NCBI GenBank assembly: GCA_022843955.1 | Contig: JALHMQ010000003.1 | Coordinates: 124,001-188,000, forward strand | Reading direction: 5' to 3' | From: Burkholderiaceae bacterium | GTDB taxonomy: Bacteria > Pseudomonadota > Gammaproteobacteria > Burkholderiales > Burkholderiaceae_F | DNA: 64,000 bases | Shown here: in pieces, positions 11,101 through 19,784 of the stretch | Numbering within the stretch: position 1 is the stretch's first letter | Layout of the letters: the number at the start of each line of letters is the position of its first letter | Position numbers and translations under genes: made by a program | The notes under the pieces: model-generated | Databases searched by the model: none | Told to the model about the DNA's origin: nothing | The model's input: the letters and a program-made list of their open reading frames with translations, nothing else

Positions 11101-11453
11101 CCCGCTACGGCATCCGCAGCCGCTTCCTGGAAGAGATTCCCGAGGCGGTGGTCAAGTGGCTGACGCCGCGCCTGCGCGAAGGTCAGGGGGGTGGCTTTGG
11201 CGGCGCCCGCTTCGGTCAGTGGCACGATGGCAGCGCCGAGGCCGCCAATGCGCCGAGCGCAGGCGCCCGCAGCCTGAGCACCCAGACCCTGCACGGATTT
11301 CGCGTCGGCCAGAGCGTGCGCCATGCCAAGTTTGGCGAGGGCGTGATCGTCAAGCTGGAGGGTAACGGCAGCGATGCCCGGGCAAAGATCAACTTCGGCC
11401 CGCACGGCATGAAGGAACTGGCGCTGGCGATCGCCAAGCTCGAAGCGGCATAG
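8175..11453 (+). CDS. uvrD: UvrD/PcrA/Rep-type SF1A DNA helicase precursor containing an intein
   Basis: A 1092-residue precursor of a 3'-5' DNA helicase for mismatch and excision repair. The Walker A motif AGAGSGKT lies near residue 30 and motif II is DEFQDTN. Motif III (GDDDQ-SIYAFRG) is split after its Gln by residues 249-598, which have intein features (separate entry). Removal leaves 742 residues, the normal family length. The host frame continues with QNYRSHGNI, TVHAAKGLEF and VAITRARKRLY, and ends in the Tudor-like VGQSVRHAKFGEGVIVKLEG module typical of UvrD/PcrA. I call it UvrD rather than Rep because of that tail, with moderate certainty. Helicase activity should depend on splicing, because motif III is needed for ATP hydrolysis. 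Confidence 0.93.
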   Translation: MPSLLESLNPQQLAAVTLPNQSALILAGAGSGKTRVLTTRIAWLIQTGQLSPQGILAVTFTNKAAKEMLTRLTAMLPINTRGMWIGTFHGLCNRMLRAHYRDAALPQTFQILDSSDQLSAIKRLLKANNIDDEKYPPRNLQHFINGAKEAGLRAGKVEVNDDFNRKFVELYRMYDEQCQREGVVDFSELLLRCYELLERNESLRLHYNARFRHILVDEFQDTNVLQYKWLKLLAGTQGTIFAVGDDDQCLLAGTQVTLADGRFKKIEEVQVDDMLRSAVGGGRMGAAKVTKVFERQERIALVTVHTQKGKSLTSTLEHVHFAGYTVGHLPAKYFLHLMNKPGVGYRLAVSGHRSERSDGKTVPGFRQRARQEGGEHCWVIDAFDDEIEARERMNVLSLKYGLPTRKFVSSNSKRVPAEFSEVNTERSAQWLLKDLNLAFDHPAERRRPTFGTPGDVLVSLCSDSRRGKPDHRVYARIATEAAMQRAVAAGFTAHEQTAGTGGWYVQFWRRDYGEAVTEANKLRNALNGRVLQRARLGRGYLPMIPAQYVRPGMAIFDQDGDYDIVTNLQTHPPTLVTVYDLNVEGTHNFAANGLLTHNSIYAFRGANVGNMADFEREFRVQNVIKLEQNYRSHGNILDAANALIRNNAKRLGKDLWTDAGHGEQVRVFEAGSDGLEAAWLVDEVRNLIAEGYARSEVAALYRSNAQSRVIEHALFNAGVPYRVYGGLRFFERAEIKHALAYLRVVENPSDDTAFMRVVNFPPRGIGARTLEQLADAAKQAGTSLYAAVGQMTGAAGTKLAAFVKLAESLRFETTALTLKEIVQVTIERSGLIEHYRNEKEGQERIENLEELVNAASAFVMEEGYTQDALGTQADAESAIASPLAGFLSHASLEAGDNQAQAGQDALQLMTVHAAKGLEFNAVFITGLEEGLFPHENSVQELDGLEEERRLMYVAITRARKRLYLSFAQTRMLHGQTRYGIRSRFLEEIPEAVVKWLTPRLREGQGGGFGGARFGQWHDGSAEAANAPSAGARSLSTQTLHGFRVGQSVRHAKFGEGVIVKLEGNGSDARAKINFGPHGMKELALAIAKLEAA
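8919..9968 (+). mobile_element. In-frame intein inside helicase motif III
   Basis: This 350-residue insert (precursor residues 249-598) begins with Cys in CLLAGTQVTLADGRF, a typical block A. It has the block B TxxH motif as TLEH at intein residues 67-70. It ends with the F/G blocks VYDLNVEGTHNFAANG and LLTHN, followed by Ser as the +1 extein residue. All residues needed for splicing are therefore present: Cys1, TxxH, penultimate His, terminal Asn and Ser+1. The joined exteins rebuild an intact GDDDQSIYAFRGA motif. About 200 residues separate the two Hint halves, too many for a mini-intein, yet I see no LAGLIDADG, HNH or GIY-YIG motif. Base composition matches the host gene, which suggests long residence. 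Confidence 0.93.
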
Positions 11454-11475
11454 CGCGCCGCGTGGACCGCCGCAC

Positions 11476-11481
11476 TACAAT
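11476..11481 (+). promoter_or_regulatory. Putative -10 box (TACAAT) of the DUF2782 gene
   Basis: TACAAT lies seven bases before the ATG at 11489 with no Shine-Dalgarno site between. It fits a leaderless or very short-leader transcript; no clear -35 box. Confidence 0.4.
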
Positions 11482-11488
11482 CATCCGC

Positions 11489-11902
11489 ATGTCTTCTGCT
11501 TCCTCGCCCGCCGTCGTGCTCTTGTGCCGTTCCGGCGCCACGCTGCTGCTCGCCGTGGCAGCGGCGGTGCAGGCGCAGCCGCTGGATGCACCGCCCAGAC
11601 TGGCGCCCGGCACGGTGGTCCCGTCGTCGGCGCGCGCGGAGCGCGCGCCCGAGTCTGCGCCGCGCACCGGTCCGATCATCGAGGACGAGGCGCTGGCCGA
11701 CCTGGCGCCGACGCGACCGACGTCGCCGCAAACGCGCATCGAGCAGCGCCGTCAGGGCAACCGCATCGTCGAGCTGACGGTCACGCCGGCCGGATCGAAC
11801 CGGAGCTATCTGATCGTGAACCGGGAAGGCCAGCGGCCGCTGTCGGTGCAGGAACTGAGTGCGGGCCTGTCGACGCCGCGCTTCATCAAGTTTGACTTCT
11901 AG
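11489..11902 (+). CDS. DUF2782-like small exported protein
   Basis: A 137-residue protein with a signal-peptide-like start (hydrophobic LLLAVAAAVQAQP) and then a Pro/Ala/Arg-rich linker. The last 50 residues resemble the DUF2782 pattern: RIEQRRQGNRIVELTV, YLIVNREG, LSxGLSTPRFIKFDF. Function is unknown. In Pseudomonas a DUF2782 gene also sits next to thrB, and the same neighbour follows here. I chose the ATG at 11489 over a GTG at 11462 because it gives a normal signal peptide. Confidence 0.7.
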   Translation: MSSASSPAVVLLCRSGATLLLAVAAAVQAQPLDAPPRLAPGTVVPSSARAERAPESAPRTGPIIEDEALADLAPTRPTSPQTRIEQRRQGNRIVELTVTPAGSNRSYLIVNREGQRPLSVQELSAGLSTPRFIKFDF

Positions 11903-11981
11903 GCGACCGGTCGGATCGACACCTCTGCGCTCGACGCGGGGTCGTCGATGCCTGACCTTCACTCATCCACTGCCTCGGTAA

Positions 11982-12953
11982 ATGGCTGTCTTCACTCCCC
12001 TGACGCAAGACGACGCCACGCGGTTGCTGGCGCGCTACTCGCTCGGCACGCTGCAGTCGCTGGAGCCGATTTCGGCCGGTATCGAGAACACCAATTACTT
12101 CGTCACCACCTCCGGCGGCCGGTGGGTGCTGACCGTGTTCGAGCAGCTGGACTTTGCGCAGTTGCCGTTCTACCTCGAGCTGATGCGGCATCTTGCGCGC
12201 CGCGGTCTGCCGGTGCCGGAGCCGCAGGAGAACGCCGCCGGCAGCCTGATGTCCGAGGCCAAGGGCAAGCCGGCTGCGATCGTCACACGGGTGCCGGGCA
12301 GGTGGATCGCGAAGCCCGATGCAGACCAGTGCGCCCGGATCGGCACGCTGCTGGCGAACATGCACCTGGCGGCCCAGGACTTCCCGAAGTTCCAGCCGAA
12401 CCTGCGCGGCATCGGCTGGTGGAAGACCACGTTGCCCCGGCTCGACCGTCACATCCCGGACGATCTGTTTTCCATGCTCGCCGAAGAGGTGATCCAGCAG
12501 GACAGCTTCTTCCGCAGCGCCCCTTTCGAGAAGCTGCCCACTGGTCCGGTACACGGCGATCTGTTTCGCGACAACGTGCTGTGGGAAGGCGAGGGCGCCG
12601 GCGCCCGAGTGGGCGGGGTGATCGACTTTTACTTCGCCGGCTGCACGATCTGGTTGTATGACATCGCGGTGACCGTGAACGACTGGTGCGTGGATGTCGA
12701 CACGGGCGTGTTCGACACGGCCCGCGTCAAGGCGCTACTCAACGCCTACCACGCGGAGCGTCCCCTGCTGGAACTGGAGCACGCGGCGTGGCCGACGGTG
12801 CTGCGGGCCGCGGCACTGCGCTTCTGGATGTCCCGACTGTATGACTTCTACCTGCCGCGTCCGGCCTCGCTGCTCACCCCGCATGATCCGACGCGATTCG
12901 AACGCCTGCTGCGACGCCGGATTGCCGATCCCTCGCCGCCCTGGATCGACTGA
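11982..12953 (+). CDS. thrB: Homoserine kinase (aminoglycoside-phosphotransferase fold)
   Basis: A 323-residue kinase that phosphorylates L-homoserine for threonine synthesis. It belongs to the APH-fold (type II) homoserine kinases found in Pseudomonas and beta-proteobacteria, not the GHMP type of E. coli. The ISAGIENTNYFV segment near residue 30 resembles the family's nucleotide loop. The catalytic Brenner motif is VHGDLFRDNVL, near residue 190, followed by VIDFYFAG, which supplies the metal-binding Asp. Its start lies 79 bases after the DUF2782 gene. Confidence 0.95.
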   Translation: MAVFTPLTQDDATRLLARYSLGTLQSLEPISAGIENTNYFVTTSGGRWVLTVFEQLDFAQLPFYLELMRHLARRGLPVPEPQENAAGSLMSEAKGKPAAIVTRVPGRWIAKPDADQCARIGTLLANMHLAAQDFPKFQPNLRGIGWWKTTLPRLDRHIPDDLFSMLAEEVIQQDSFFRSAPFEKLPTGPVHGDLFRDNVLWEGEGAGARVGGVIDFYFAGCTIWLYDIAVTVNDWCVDVDTGVFDTARVKALLNAYHAERPLLELEHAAWPTVLRAAALRFWMSRLYDFYLPRPASLLTPHDPTRFERLLRRRIADPSPPWID

Positions 12954-12999
12954 TCCAGTCGTACGGCGATGCGGCAACGGCCGTTTCGCTGGCGACCTC

Positions 13000-13005
13000 T
13001 AGAAT
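13000..13005 (+). promoter_or_regulatory. Putative -10 box (TAGAAT) of the BPSS1780-type gene
   Basis: TAGAAT followed by CGG, 11 bases before the chosen ATG at 13017. No Shine-Dalgarno site lies between. It favours 13017 over an upstream ATG at 12969, which would lie before the box. Confidence 0.4.
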
Positions 13006-13016
13006 CGGCGACACCT

Positions 13017-13772
13017 ATGCTGATCAACTCGGTTTCCGCCGGCACCGGCGCGCGCTGGCTGCTCGATGGCGCGCGTCTCCTCAGACAACAGCCTCTTGGC
13101 CTGCCGGCCATGGTGGTGGTCTACCTGATGATGTTGCTGGTACCCGCGATGATTCCGCTGGTGGGGATAGCGATATCCGGAGTGCTCGGCCCGTTCGCCA
13201 CGGTCGGCCTGATGCAGTGCTTCCGCGAAGCAGCCGCCGGCAGGCCCCCGGGCATGGGCCAGTTCGCGCAGCCGTTTCGTGAACAGGCGTCGCGCGTGAA
13301 CTTGTTTCGCCTGGGTCTCATCAATGCGGCGCTGCTGATGACCGTGGCCATGCTGGCGGCGCTGGTCCTGCCGGAATCAACTGCGGAGGCTCAGCCGCAG
13401 ACGATCGAACAACTTCCCGTGCAACCACTGCTGGTGCAACTGCTGCTGTACAGCCCGGTGATGGCGCTGATGTGGTTTGCACCGCTGCTGGCCGGATGGC
13501 ATGACATGACCCCTGGCAAGGCGATGTTCGGCAGCGCGGTGGCGTGCTTTCGCAACCTGGGCGCCCTGCTGGTGTATGGCTTGGCGGCGCTGGCCCTGAC
13601 CATGGGCGTGAGCCTGTTCCTGGTGACTATCTTGGGGGCGCTCATCTCGTCGGCCGAGATGATGTCGTTTTTCGTCGCCCCGATCGCACTTGTGTTGATG
13701 ACGATCGTGCAGGGCAGCTTCTACCCGATGTATCTGTCGATCTTCAGCAGGCAAGCGTCGGCATCCGACTGA
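13017..13772 (+). CDS. BPSS1780-type integral membrane protein
   Basis: A 251-residue polytopic inner-membrane protein with about six hydrophobic segments. The WLLDGARLLRQQPLGL start and the pattern of paired helices resemble the BPSS1780-family membrane proteins known mainly from Burkholderiales. Function is unknown. The ATG at 13017 matches the usual start of the family (about 16 residues before WLLDG...) and avoids 16 Arg-rich residues from an upstream ATG. It lies between thrB and oxyR on the same strand, 63 bases after thrB. Confidence 0.75.
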   Translation: MLINSVSAGTGARWLLDGARLLRQQPLGLPAMVVVYLMMLLVPAMIPLVGIAISGVLGPFATVGLMQCFREAAAGRPPGMGQFAQPFREQASRVNLFRLGLINAALLMTVAMLAALVLPESTAEAQPQTIEQLPVQPLLVQLLLYSPVMALMWFAPLLAGWHDMTPGKAMFGSAVACFRNLGALLVYGLAALALTMGVSLFLVTILGALISSAEMMSFFVAPIALVLMTIVQGSFYPMYLSIFSRQASASD

Positions 13773-13791
13773 CGCTGATGGACGTTCTGCC

Positions 13792-14736
13792 ATGACCCTC
13801 ACCGAACTGAAGTACATCGTCGCGGTGGCGCGCGAGCGGCACTTCGGCCGCGCCGCCGACGCCTGCTTCGTCAGCCAGCCCACGCTGTCGGTGGCGATCA
13901 AGAAGCTCGAAGACGAACTGGGCACGCTGCTGTTCGAGCGACGCAGCAACGAGGTGACGCTCACGCCGGTGGGCGAGCGCATCGTGGCGCAGGCCCAGCG
14001 CGTGCTCGACGAGGCCGCGCAGATCAAGGAGATCGCGCGGCAAGGCAAGGACCCGCTCAGTGGGCCGTTGCGCCTGGGCGTGATCTATACGGTCGGACCC
14101 TACCTGTTGCCGTCCCTGGTGCGCCAGTTGCTCAAGGACGCGCCCCAGATGCCGCTGCTGCTCAACGAGAACTTCACCGTGAAGCTGCTCGAATTGGTGA
14201 AGAACGGCGAAGTCGACGTCGCCGTCCTGGCGCTGCCGCTGCCGGATACCGGGCTGATGGTGCAGCCGGTCTACGACGAGCCGTTCCTGGTGGCGATCCC
14301 GAAGAGTCATCCGTGGTCGAGCCGTAAGGCGATCCCCAGCGAAGACCTGAAGAAGGAGACCATGCTGCTGCTGGGCACCGGTCACTGCTTCCGCGATCAG
14401 GTGATGGAGGTGTGTCCGGAGCTGTCGCGCTTCTCGCCGGTGGCCGAAGGCATCCAGAAGACCTTCGAGGGCTCGTCGCTCGAGACCATCCGCCACATGG
14501 TGGCCTCCGGCCTGGGGGTCACGGTGCTGCCGATCACATCGATCCCCGGGAAGACGCCGCGCGACTCGCTGATCGAGTACAAGCCATTCAAGGCGCCGGC
14601 ACCGGATCGGCGCGTAGTCCTCATCTGGCGCAAGAGTTTCACCCGCGGTGCGGCGATCGAGGTGCTGCGCAAGGCGATTCTCAAATGCCCCCTGTCGGGG
14701 GTGACCAAACTCGATCTGCCGGCCGAACAGCATTGA
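13792..14736 (+). CDS. oxyR: Hydrogen-peroxide-sensing LysR-type regulator OxyR
   Basis: A 314-residue transcription factor. The N-terminal winged helix has the LysR pattern ([18 protein letters not shown]...). The redox pair is visible in [12 protein letters not shown], matching the Cys199 and Cys208 spacing of E. coli OxyR, and supports a true peroxide sensor. The effector domain includes [24 protein letters not shown], as in OxyR. A Dps gene follows directly, a classical OxyR target. Confidence 0.95.
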   Translation: MTLTELKYIVAVARERHFGRAADACFVSQPTLSVAIKKLEDELGTLLFERRSNEVTLTPVGERIVAQAQRVLDEAAQIKEIARQGKDPLSGPLRLGVIYTVGPYLLPSLVRQLLKDAPQMPLLLNENFTVKLLELVKNGEVDVAVLALPLPDTGLMVQPVYDEPFLVAIPKSHPWSSRKAIPSEDLKKETMLLLGTGHCFRDQVMEVCPELSRFSPVAEGIQKTFEGSSLETIRHMVASGLGVTVLPITSIPGKTPRDSLIEYKPFKAPAPDRRVVLIWRKSFTRGAAIEVLRKAILKCPLSGVTKLDLPAEQH

Positions 14737-14824
14737 GGCAGTCGATCGGCGTGATCGGAATTCGCGAATGGTGCGGTCGGTGGGGCGGCCGCTAGCATCG
14801 GTCAACCAACAACGGGAGAAGCGC

Positions 14825-15346
14825 ATGGGTAAGGACAAGGCAAAGAAGCTTGCGGTGACGGTGGGCAACGGTTCGGCGCCGATGATCGATATCGGCATTC
14901 CGGACAAGGATCGCGCCAAGATCGTCGAGGGCCTGTCCAAGGTGCTCGCCGACACCTACTCGCTCTATCTGAAGACCCACAATTTCCACTGGAACGTCGA
15001 AGGGCCGATGTTCAACACCCTGCACCTGATGTTCATGGACCAGTACACGGAACTGTGGACGGCGCTCGATGCGATTGCGGAGCGCATCCGCTCGCTCGGC
15101 TACCCGGCGCCCGGCACTTACAAGCAATTCGCCAAGCTGACCTCGATCGCCGAGACCGACGGCGTGCCCGAAGCGCTCGAGATGGTGCGGCTGCTGGTCT
15201 CAGGCCATGAAGCAGTCACGCGCACCGCGCGCGCTGCCTTTCCCGCCGCCGAAAAAGGTGGCGACGAGTCGACTGTGGATCTGCTGACGCAGCGGCTGCA
15301 GGTGCATGAGAAGACCGCCTGGATGCTGCGCAGCCTGCTGAAGTAG
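14825..15346 (+). CDS. dps: Dps-family ferritin-like DNA-binding protein
   Basis: A 173-residue ferritin-like protein that stores iron and protects DNA from peroxide. The ferroxidase segment is [17 protein letters not shown], near residue 55, then [18 protein letters not shown]. The N-terminus is Lys-rich (MGKDKAKK), which in this family can bind DNA. The ATG at 14825 has a strong GGGAGAA ribosome site; an in-frame start at 14768 would lie before the likely promoter (TAGCAT at 14793-14798). It lies 88 bases after oxyR and is likely under OxyR control. Confidence 0.93.
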   Translation: MGKDKAKKLAVTVGNGSAPMIDIGIPDKDRAKIVEGLSKVLADTYSLYLKTHNFHWNVEGPMFNTLHLMFMDQYTELWTALDAIAERIRSLGYPAPGTYKQFAKLTSIAETDGVPEALEMVRLLVSGHEAVTRTARAAFPAAEKGGDESTVDLLTQRLQVHEKTAWMLRSLLK

Positions 15347-15383
15347 CACTTCGGCACGGACTGGCCGCGCGCCACAGGTCCGT

Positions 15384-15406
15384 TGAGCGCGCACGCCGGG
15401 CGCTCA
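15384..15406. terminator. Possible bidirectional hairpin between dps and ugpC
   Basis: TGAGCGC and GCGCTCA form a 7-bp stem around a 9-base loop in the 78-base gap between two convergent genes. No T-run follows on either strand, so termination is only suggested by position. Confidence 0.3.
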
Positions 15407-15424
15407 CCTGCCGCTCGCTGCAGA

Positions 15425-16495
15425 TCACGTGGCAGTGGTCGGGATGCGCTGGCCGCTTTTGGCGTCGAACCAGTGAATGGCAGTGGCCGCGAAGGACAGG
15501 CCGAGCGCGCTACCCAGCTCCGGGCGCACGTCGTCACTCGTGCGCACGATCAGGTCTTGCGCACCCAGGCGGGTGTGCACCAGGTGATCGGCGCCCAGTG
15601 ATTCCACCATCTCGCAGCTGACCGTCATCTGCGCTGGCCCGAGCTGGATCTGCTCGGGCCGCAGGCCCAGCACCGCATCGAACCGCACCGGTGCCACGTA
15701 ACCCGGCGGCAATTCGATCCGGCCGCCGTCGGTCTCGAACTGGCGACCATCGTCGCTCACCCGCCCGCGCAGCAGGTTCATCGGCGGCGCGCCGATGAAA
15801 CCCGCCACGAACACCGTGGCGGGGCGGTGATAGACATCGTGCGGCGTGCCGATCTGCTCCACCCGGCCGGCATTCATCACAATGATTCGCTGTGCCAGCG
15901 TCATCGCCTCGACCTGGTCATGGGTGACGTACAGGCTGGTTGTCTTCAGCCGTCGGTGCAGTTTCTGGATCTCCAGGCGGGTCTGCACGCGCAGCTTGGC
16001 GTCGAGGTTCGATAGCGGTTCGTCGAACAGAAAGGCTGCCGGTTCACGCACGATCGCCCGGCCCATCGCGACCCGCTGGCGCTGGCCGCCCGACAACTGT
16101 TTTGGCTTGCGCTTGAGCAGCGGGCCGAGTTCGAGGATCTGCGCGGCTTCGTTTACGCGCCGATCGATGTCCGCCTTCGGCAACTTGCGGATCTTCAGGC
16201 CGTACGCCATGTTGTCGTACACGCTCATGTGCGGGTAAAGCGCGTAGTTCTGGAACACCATGGCGATGTTGCGATCTTTGGGTTCGACGTTGTTGACGGA
16301 CGCCCCGCCGATCAGTACGTCGCCCTCGGTCGCGCGTTCGAGCCCGGCGACGATCCGCAGCAGGGTCGACTTGCCGCAGCCCGACGGGCCGAGGATCACG
16401 ATGAACTCGCCATCGTCGATGGAGCAGTCGATGCCGTGGATGACCTTCACCTCGCCGAAGGCCTTCTTCACGCCGCTCAGTTCTACGCGTGCCAT
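15425..16495 (-). CDS. ugpC: sn-glycerol-3-phosphate ABC transporter ATP-binding protein
   Basis: A 356-residue ABC ATPase of the MalK/UgpC group. Walker A is GPSGCGKST, the signature is LSGGQRQRVAMGRA, Walker B is AAFLFDEPLSNLD and the switch His is in VTHDQVEAMT. The last 120 residues form the regulatory OB-fold (LGLRPEQIQL). It drives uptake through the permeases encoded just upstream (7-base gap). Assignment to glycerol-phosphate rather than another sugar rests on the permease resemblance and is less certain than the ABC call. Confidence 0.88.
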   Translation of the reverse strand: MARVELSGVKKAFGEVKVIHGIDCSIDDGEFIVILGPSGCGKSTLLRIVAGLERATEGDVLIGGASVNNVEPKDRNIAMVFQNYALYPHMSVYDNMAYGLKIRKLPKADIDRRVNEAAQILELGPLLKRKPKQLSGGQRQRVAMGRAIVREPAAFLFDEPLSNLDAKLRVQTRLEIQKLHRRLKTTSLYVTHDQVEAMTLAQRIIVMNAGRVEQIGTPHDVYHRPATVFVAGFIGAPPMNLLRGRVSDDGRQFETDGGRIELPPGYVAPVRFDAVLGLRPEQIQLGPAQMTVSCEMVESLGADHLVHTRLGAQDLIVRTSDDVRPELGSALGLSFAATAIHWFDAKSGQRIPTTAT

Positions 16496-16502
16496 GTGAT
16501 TC

Positions 16503-17348
16503 TCATTTTTCCGTATCCACCAGGCCCTTGACGAACCAGCGCTGCATCAGGATCACCACCAGCGCCGGCGGCAGCAGGGCGAGGAGGGTGGTCGCCATCA
16601 CCAGGTTCCAGTCGGTGGTCGCATCTCCGGTGCCGATCATCTTCTTGATGCCCACCACGATCGTGTCCAGGTTCTGGTCGGTGACGATCAAGAGCGGCCA
16701 CAGGTACTGGTTCCAGCCGTAGATGAACAGGATCACGAACAGCGCTGCGATGTTGGTGCGCGACAGCGGCAGCACCACGTCCTTGAAGAAGCGCATCGGC
16801 CCGGCGCCGTCGATCTTGGCGGCCTCGACGTACTCGTCGGGGATCGTCATGAAGAACTGGCGGAACAGCAGTGTCGCCGTGGCCGAGGCGATCAGCGGGA
16901 TCGTCAGGCCGGCAAAACTGTTGATCATGCCCAGATCGCTCACGACTTCGTAGGTCGGCAGAATGCGCACCTCCACCGGCAGCATCAGCGTGATGAAAAT
17001 GCACCAGAAGAAGAACAGCCGGCCGGGAAAGCGGAAGAAGACCACCGCGTAGGCGCTGACGATCGACACCGCGATCTTGCCGAACGTGATGACGAGCGCC
17101 ATCACCAGGCTGTTCCACATCATCGACATCACCGGCGGCGACAGCCGCTGCACGCCGCCGCGCAGCAGCGCATCGCGGTAGTTCTCGACCAGGTGCGAGC
17201 CGGGCAGCAGCGACATCGGCGCCTGCGCGATCTCCTGCGGTGTCAGGGTGGAGGCGACGAACGCCAGGTAGATCGGGAACGCGACGATCGCGATGCCGAT
17301 CCACAGGATCGCATGGGGCAGCCAGTCGGTCGCGCCGTTGCGTTCCAT
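16503..17348 (-). CDS. ugpE: sn-glycerol-3-phosphate ABC transporter permease UgpE
   Basis: A 281-residue inner-membrane permease with six hydrophobic segments. The cytoplasmic EAA loop that contacts the ATPase is [23 protein letters not shown], near residues 172-194. Sequence such as [26 protein letters not shown] and WNQYLWPLL fits UgpE. The ATG shares one base with the ugpA stop (TGATG), so the two are probably coupled. It forms the channel with UgpA. Confidence 0.9.
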   Translation of the reverse strand: MERNGATDWLPHAILWIGIAIVAFPIYLAFVASTLTPQEIAQAPMSLLPGSHLVENYRDALLRGGVQRLSPPVMSMMWNSLVMALVITFGKIAVSIVSAYAVVFFRFPGRLFFFWCIFITLMLPVEVRILPTYEVVSDLGMINSFAGLTIPLIASATATLLFRQFFMTIPDEYVEAAKIDGAGPMRFFKDVVLPLSRTNIAALFVILFIYGWNQYLWPLLIVTDQNLDTIVVGIKKMIGTGDATTDWNLVMATTLLALLPPALVVILMQRWFVKGLVDTEK

Positions 17349-18229
17349 CAGTAATGCACCCGTCGTTCGATGAAACGGAACTGCACGATCGTGAGCCCGA
17401 TGACGATCGCCATCAGGATCACCGATTGCGCGCTCGACGAACCGAGGTCGAGCGCATGCACGCCGTCGTAGTAGACCTTGTAGACGAGGATCTCGGTGGC
17501 CTTGGCCGGACCGCCGCCGGTCACAGCGTGGATCACGCCGAAGGTGTCGAAGAACGCATAGACGATGTTGACCACCAGCAGGAAGAAGGTGGTGGGCGAC
17601 AGCAGCGGAAACACCACCGACCAGAACTTGCCGCTCTCGCTGGCGCCGTCGATCGATGCCGCTTCCAGCAGCGACTTCGGGATCGACTGCAGGCCGGCGA
17701 GGAAGAACAGGAAGTTGTAGGCAATCTGCTTCCAGGCGCTGGCCAGGATCACCAAAGTCATGGCGTGGGTGCCGTCGAGCGTGGGGTTCCACTCGAAGCC
17801 GGCCGTGCGCATCGCCCACGACAGCACACCGACCGCCGGGTTGAACATGAACAGCCACAGCACGCCCGCGACCGCCGGAGCGATGGCGTAAGGAATCACC
17901 AGCGTGGTCTTGTAGGCCGTAGCCCAGCGCACCGCACGGTCGGCCATCACCGCGAGCAGCAATGCCGGGACCATCGCCAGCACCGTCACCGCTATCGAGA
18001 AGTACGCGGTCCGCCACATGGCGGCGAGGTAGTCGGGATCAGCGAGGATCGCCCTGAAGTTCTCCAGCCCGACGAACACCACTCGCGCGCCGAACGGATC
18101 CTGCTGCAGCAGCGACATGAATAGCGCCTGGCCGGCCGGCCAGAAGAAGAACACCAACGTGATGGCGAGTTGCGGCGCCAGCAGCAGGTAAGGCAACCGG
18201 GTGTTGTTGAAGACGACTTTGCGGTCCAC
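17348..18229 (-). CDS. ugpA: sn-glycerol-3-phosphate ABC transporter permease UgpA
   Basis: A 293-residue inner-membrane permease with six hydrophobic segments, partner of UgpE. It starts with the UgpA-like [21 protein letters not shown] and has an EAA loop ([24 protein letters not shown]). Normally ugpB, encoding the periplasmic binding protein, precedes it; here the 155 bases upstream hold no gene and the next gene is an unrelated permease. The set here is therefore ugpAEC without its binding protein. Confidence 0.9.
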   Translation of the reverse strand: MDRKVVFNNTRLPYLLLAPQLAITLVFFFWPAGQALFMSLLQQDPFGARVVFVGLENFRAILADPDYLAAMWRTAYFSIAVTVLAMVPALLLAVMADRAVRWATAYKTTLVIPYAIAPAVAGVLWLFMFNPAVGVLSWAMRTAGFEWNPTLDGTHAMTLVILASAWKQIAYNFLFFLAGLQSIPKSLLEAASIDGASESGKFWSVVFPLLSPTTFFLLVVNIVYAFFDTFGVIHAVTGGGPAKATEILVYKVYYDGVHALDLGSSSAQSVILMAIVIGLTIVQFRFIERRVHY

Positions 18230-18384
18230 GGGATGTCTTCGCGTTGTTGTGCCCGGCGGTCGAAGGCTCGACGTCGGCGCGAAGCATATCCGCAGGCCCG
18301 CCGGCTTGGCGAGCCGGGCTCGACACTGGCGCGCAATAGTCGCAGTGACGCGTTGATCCGCTCGCCCACGGTCGTGAACCGCCG

Positions 18385-19203
18385 TTAAGCCACGAGTGAC
18401 CCGACGCCCTTGAACAACATGTACCCGGCCAGCAGGTACAGCAGTCCGGCAAAGTACCGTTTCAAGCCGGCAACATCCAGTGAATGGGCGACCTTGGCGC
18501 CGAGCGGGGCGGTCATCACGCTCATGGCTGAAATCGTCACGAGTGCGGGCAAGTAGACGTACCCAGCGAACTGCCAGGTGGGTGGCCCCAGTTCACGCCA
18601 GCCAGCGATCACGTACCCCACCGTCCCTGCCAGCGCTATCGGAAATCCAAGGGCGGCCGATGTGGCGACGGCGTGATGCATCTTCACGTTGCACCAGACC
18701 ATGAACGGCACCGACACGAACCCGCCGCCGGCGCCCACGAGACTGGACACCACGCCGATCAGGTTGCCCATGCCGAACATCCCGGCCTTGCCCGGCAGCT
18801 CGCGCGAGGGCTTGGGCTTGCGGTTCAGCAGCATCTGGGTCGCCGAGAAGCCGATGAATCCGGCAAAGAGCAGCGCCAGCCAGGCCGTGGTCAACGCTGC
18901 GGCGATCTGCGCACCCAGCAGCGCGCCGACCAGGATGCCCGGTGCGAGCACGCGCGCGACCGGCCAGAGCACGGCACCCCGCTGATGATGCGCGCGCACC
19001 GATGACGCCGACGTGAACAAGATTGTGGCAAGCGATGTGGCGATCGCCATGTGCACCACATGGTCCGGCGGAAACTTTTGCGCGGTCAGCAGCAGCGTCA
19101 TGAACGGCACCATGAAGCCACCGCCACCAATGCCGAACAGACCGGCCAGAAAGCCCGTCACCGAGCCGAGCGCGAGCAGGCCCGCCAGTTCCCATAAGGT
19201 CAT
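18385..19203 (-). CDS. TauE/SafE-family (sulfite exporter-like) membrane permease
   Basis: A 272-residue membrane protein with about eight hydrophobic segments. It shows the two family repeats, each with a Gly-rich motif: [17 protein letters not shown] near residue 20 and [17 protein letters not shown] near residue 155. The family moves sulfite, sulfoacetate or other organosulfur anions, but the substrate of this member cannot be read from sequence. It lies 21 bases after the EVE-domain gene on the same strand, with no functional link evident. Confidence 0.88.
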   Translation of the reverse strand: MTLWELAGLLALGSVTGFLAGLFGIGGGGFMVPFMTLLLTAQKFPPDHVVHMAIATSLATILFTSASSVRAHHQRGAVLWPVARVLAPGILVGALLGAQIAAALTTAWLALLFAGFIGFSATQMLLNRKPKPSRELPGKAGMFGMGNLIGVVSSLVGAGGGFVSVPFMVWCNVKMHHAVATSAALGFPIALAGTVGYVIAGWRELGPPTWQFAGYVYLPALVTISAMSVMTAPLGAKVAHSLDVAGLKRYFAGLLYLLAGYMLFKGVGSLVA

Positions 19204-19224
19204 CGGATATCCAGCGCGGCGTTG

Positions 19225-19707
19225 CTACGCCGTCTTGAGCAGCTTGGTGGTGATGAAGCGCCACTCGGCGGACGTGACGGGGGTGATCGACAGGCGGTTG
19301 CCGCGACGCAGGATCACCATCTCGGCCAACGCAGGCTGCTCGCGCAACTCGCCGATGCCGATCAGTCGGGTCTTGCGCAGCGCGCGGATGTCGACATGGA
19401 TCCAGCGCGGCTCGTCGCGCTTGGCGCCCGCATCGAAGTACTTGCTCTTGGGGTCGAACTGGGTAGCGTCCGGATACGGCGCGCTCGCCACTTCAGCGAT
19501 GCCGGCGACGCCGGGGTCGGCACAGCTGGAGTGATAGAACAGCACGCCGTCGCCCAGGTGCATGGCGTCACGCATGAAGTTGCGCGCCTGGTAATTGCGC
19601 ACGCCGGTCCAGGGCACGACCTGGTTCTTGGCCGCCAGCGCGTCTTCGATCGAGCACTCCGACGGCTCGGACTTCATCAGCCAATAACTCTTCGTCTTGG
19701 TGGCCAT
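19225..19707 (-). CDS. EVE (PUA-like) domain protein
   Basis: A 160-residue single-domain protein. The family start YWLMKSEPSECSIEDALA, the W-GVRNYQARNFMRDAM segment and the VLFYHSSC strand identify an EVE domain of the thymocyte-nuclear-protein type. Such domains bind modified bases in DNA or RNA. In many proteobacteria this gene follows zapA and the 6S RNA, as here. The molecular role is not established. Confidence 0.9.
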   Translation of the reverse strand: MATKTKSYWLMKSEPSECSIEDALAAKNQVVPWTGVRNYQARNFMRDAMHLGDGVLFYHSSCADPGVAGIAEVASAPYPDATQFDPKSKYFDAGAKRDEPRWIHVDIRALRKTRLIGIGELREQPALAEMVILRRGNRLSITPVTSAEWRFITTKLLKTA

Positions 19708-19752
19708 GAAAGAAGGAGCGACGACGGGCGGTCATCGCTCGCTGCAGTTGCA

Positions 19753-19781
19753 GGCGGGCTGGCCCGAAGTGCCAGCCCGCC
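19753..19781 (-). terminator. Strong hairpin downstream of 6S RNA
   Basis: An 11-bp perfect stem (GGCGGGCTGGC with GCCAGCCCGCC) around a 7-base loop begins a few bases after the 6S RNA 3' end and before the EVE gene. There is no U-run after it on the minus strand, so it may be a processing or stability element rather than a simple intrinsic terminator. Confidence 0.4.
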
Positions 19782-19784
19782 GAA

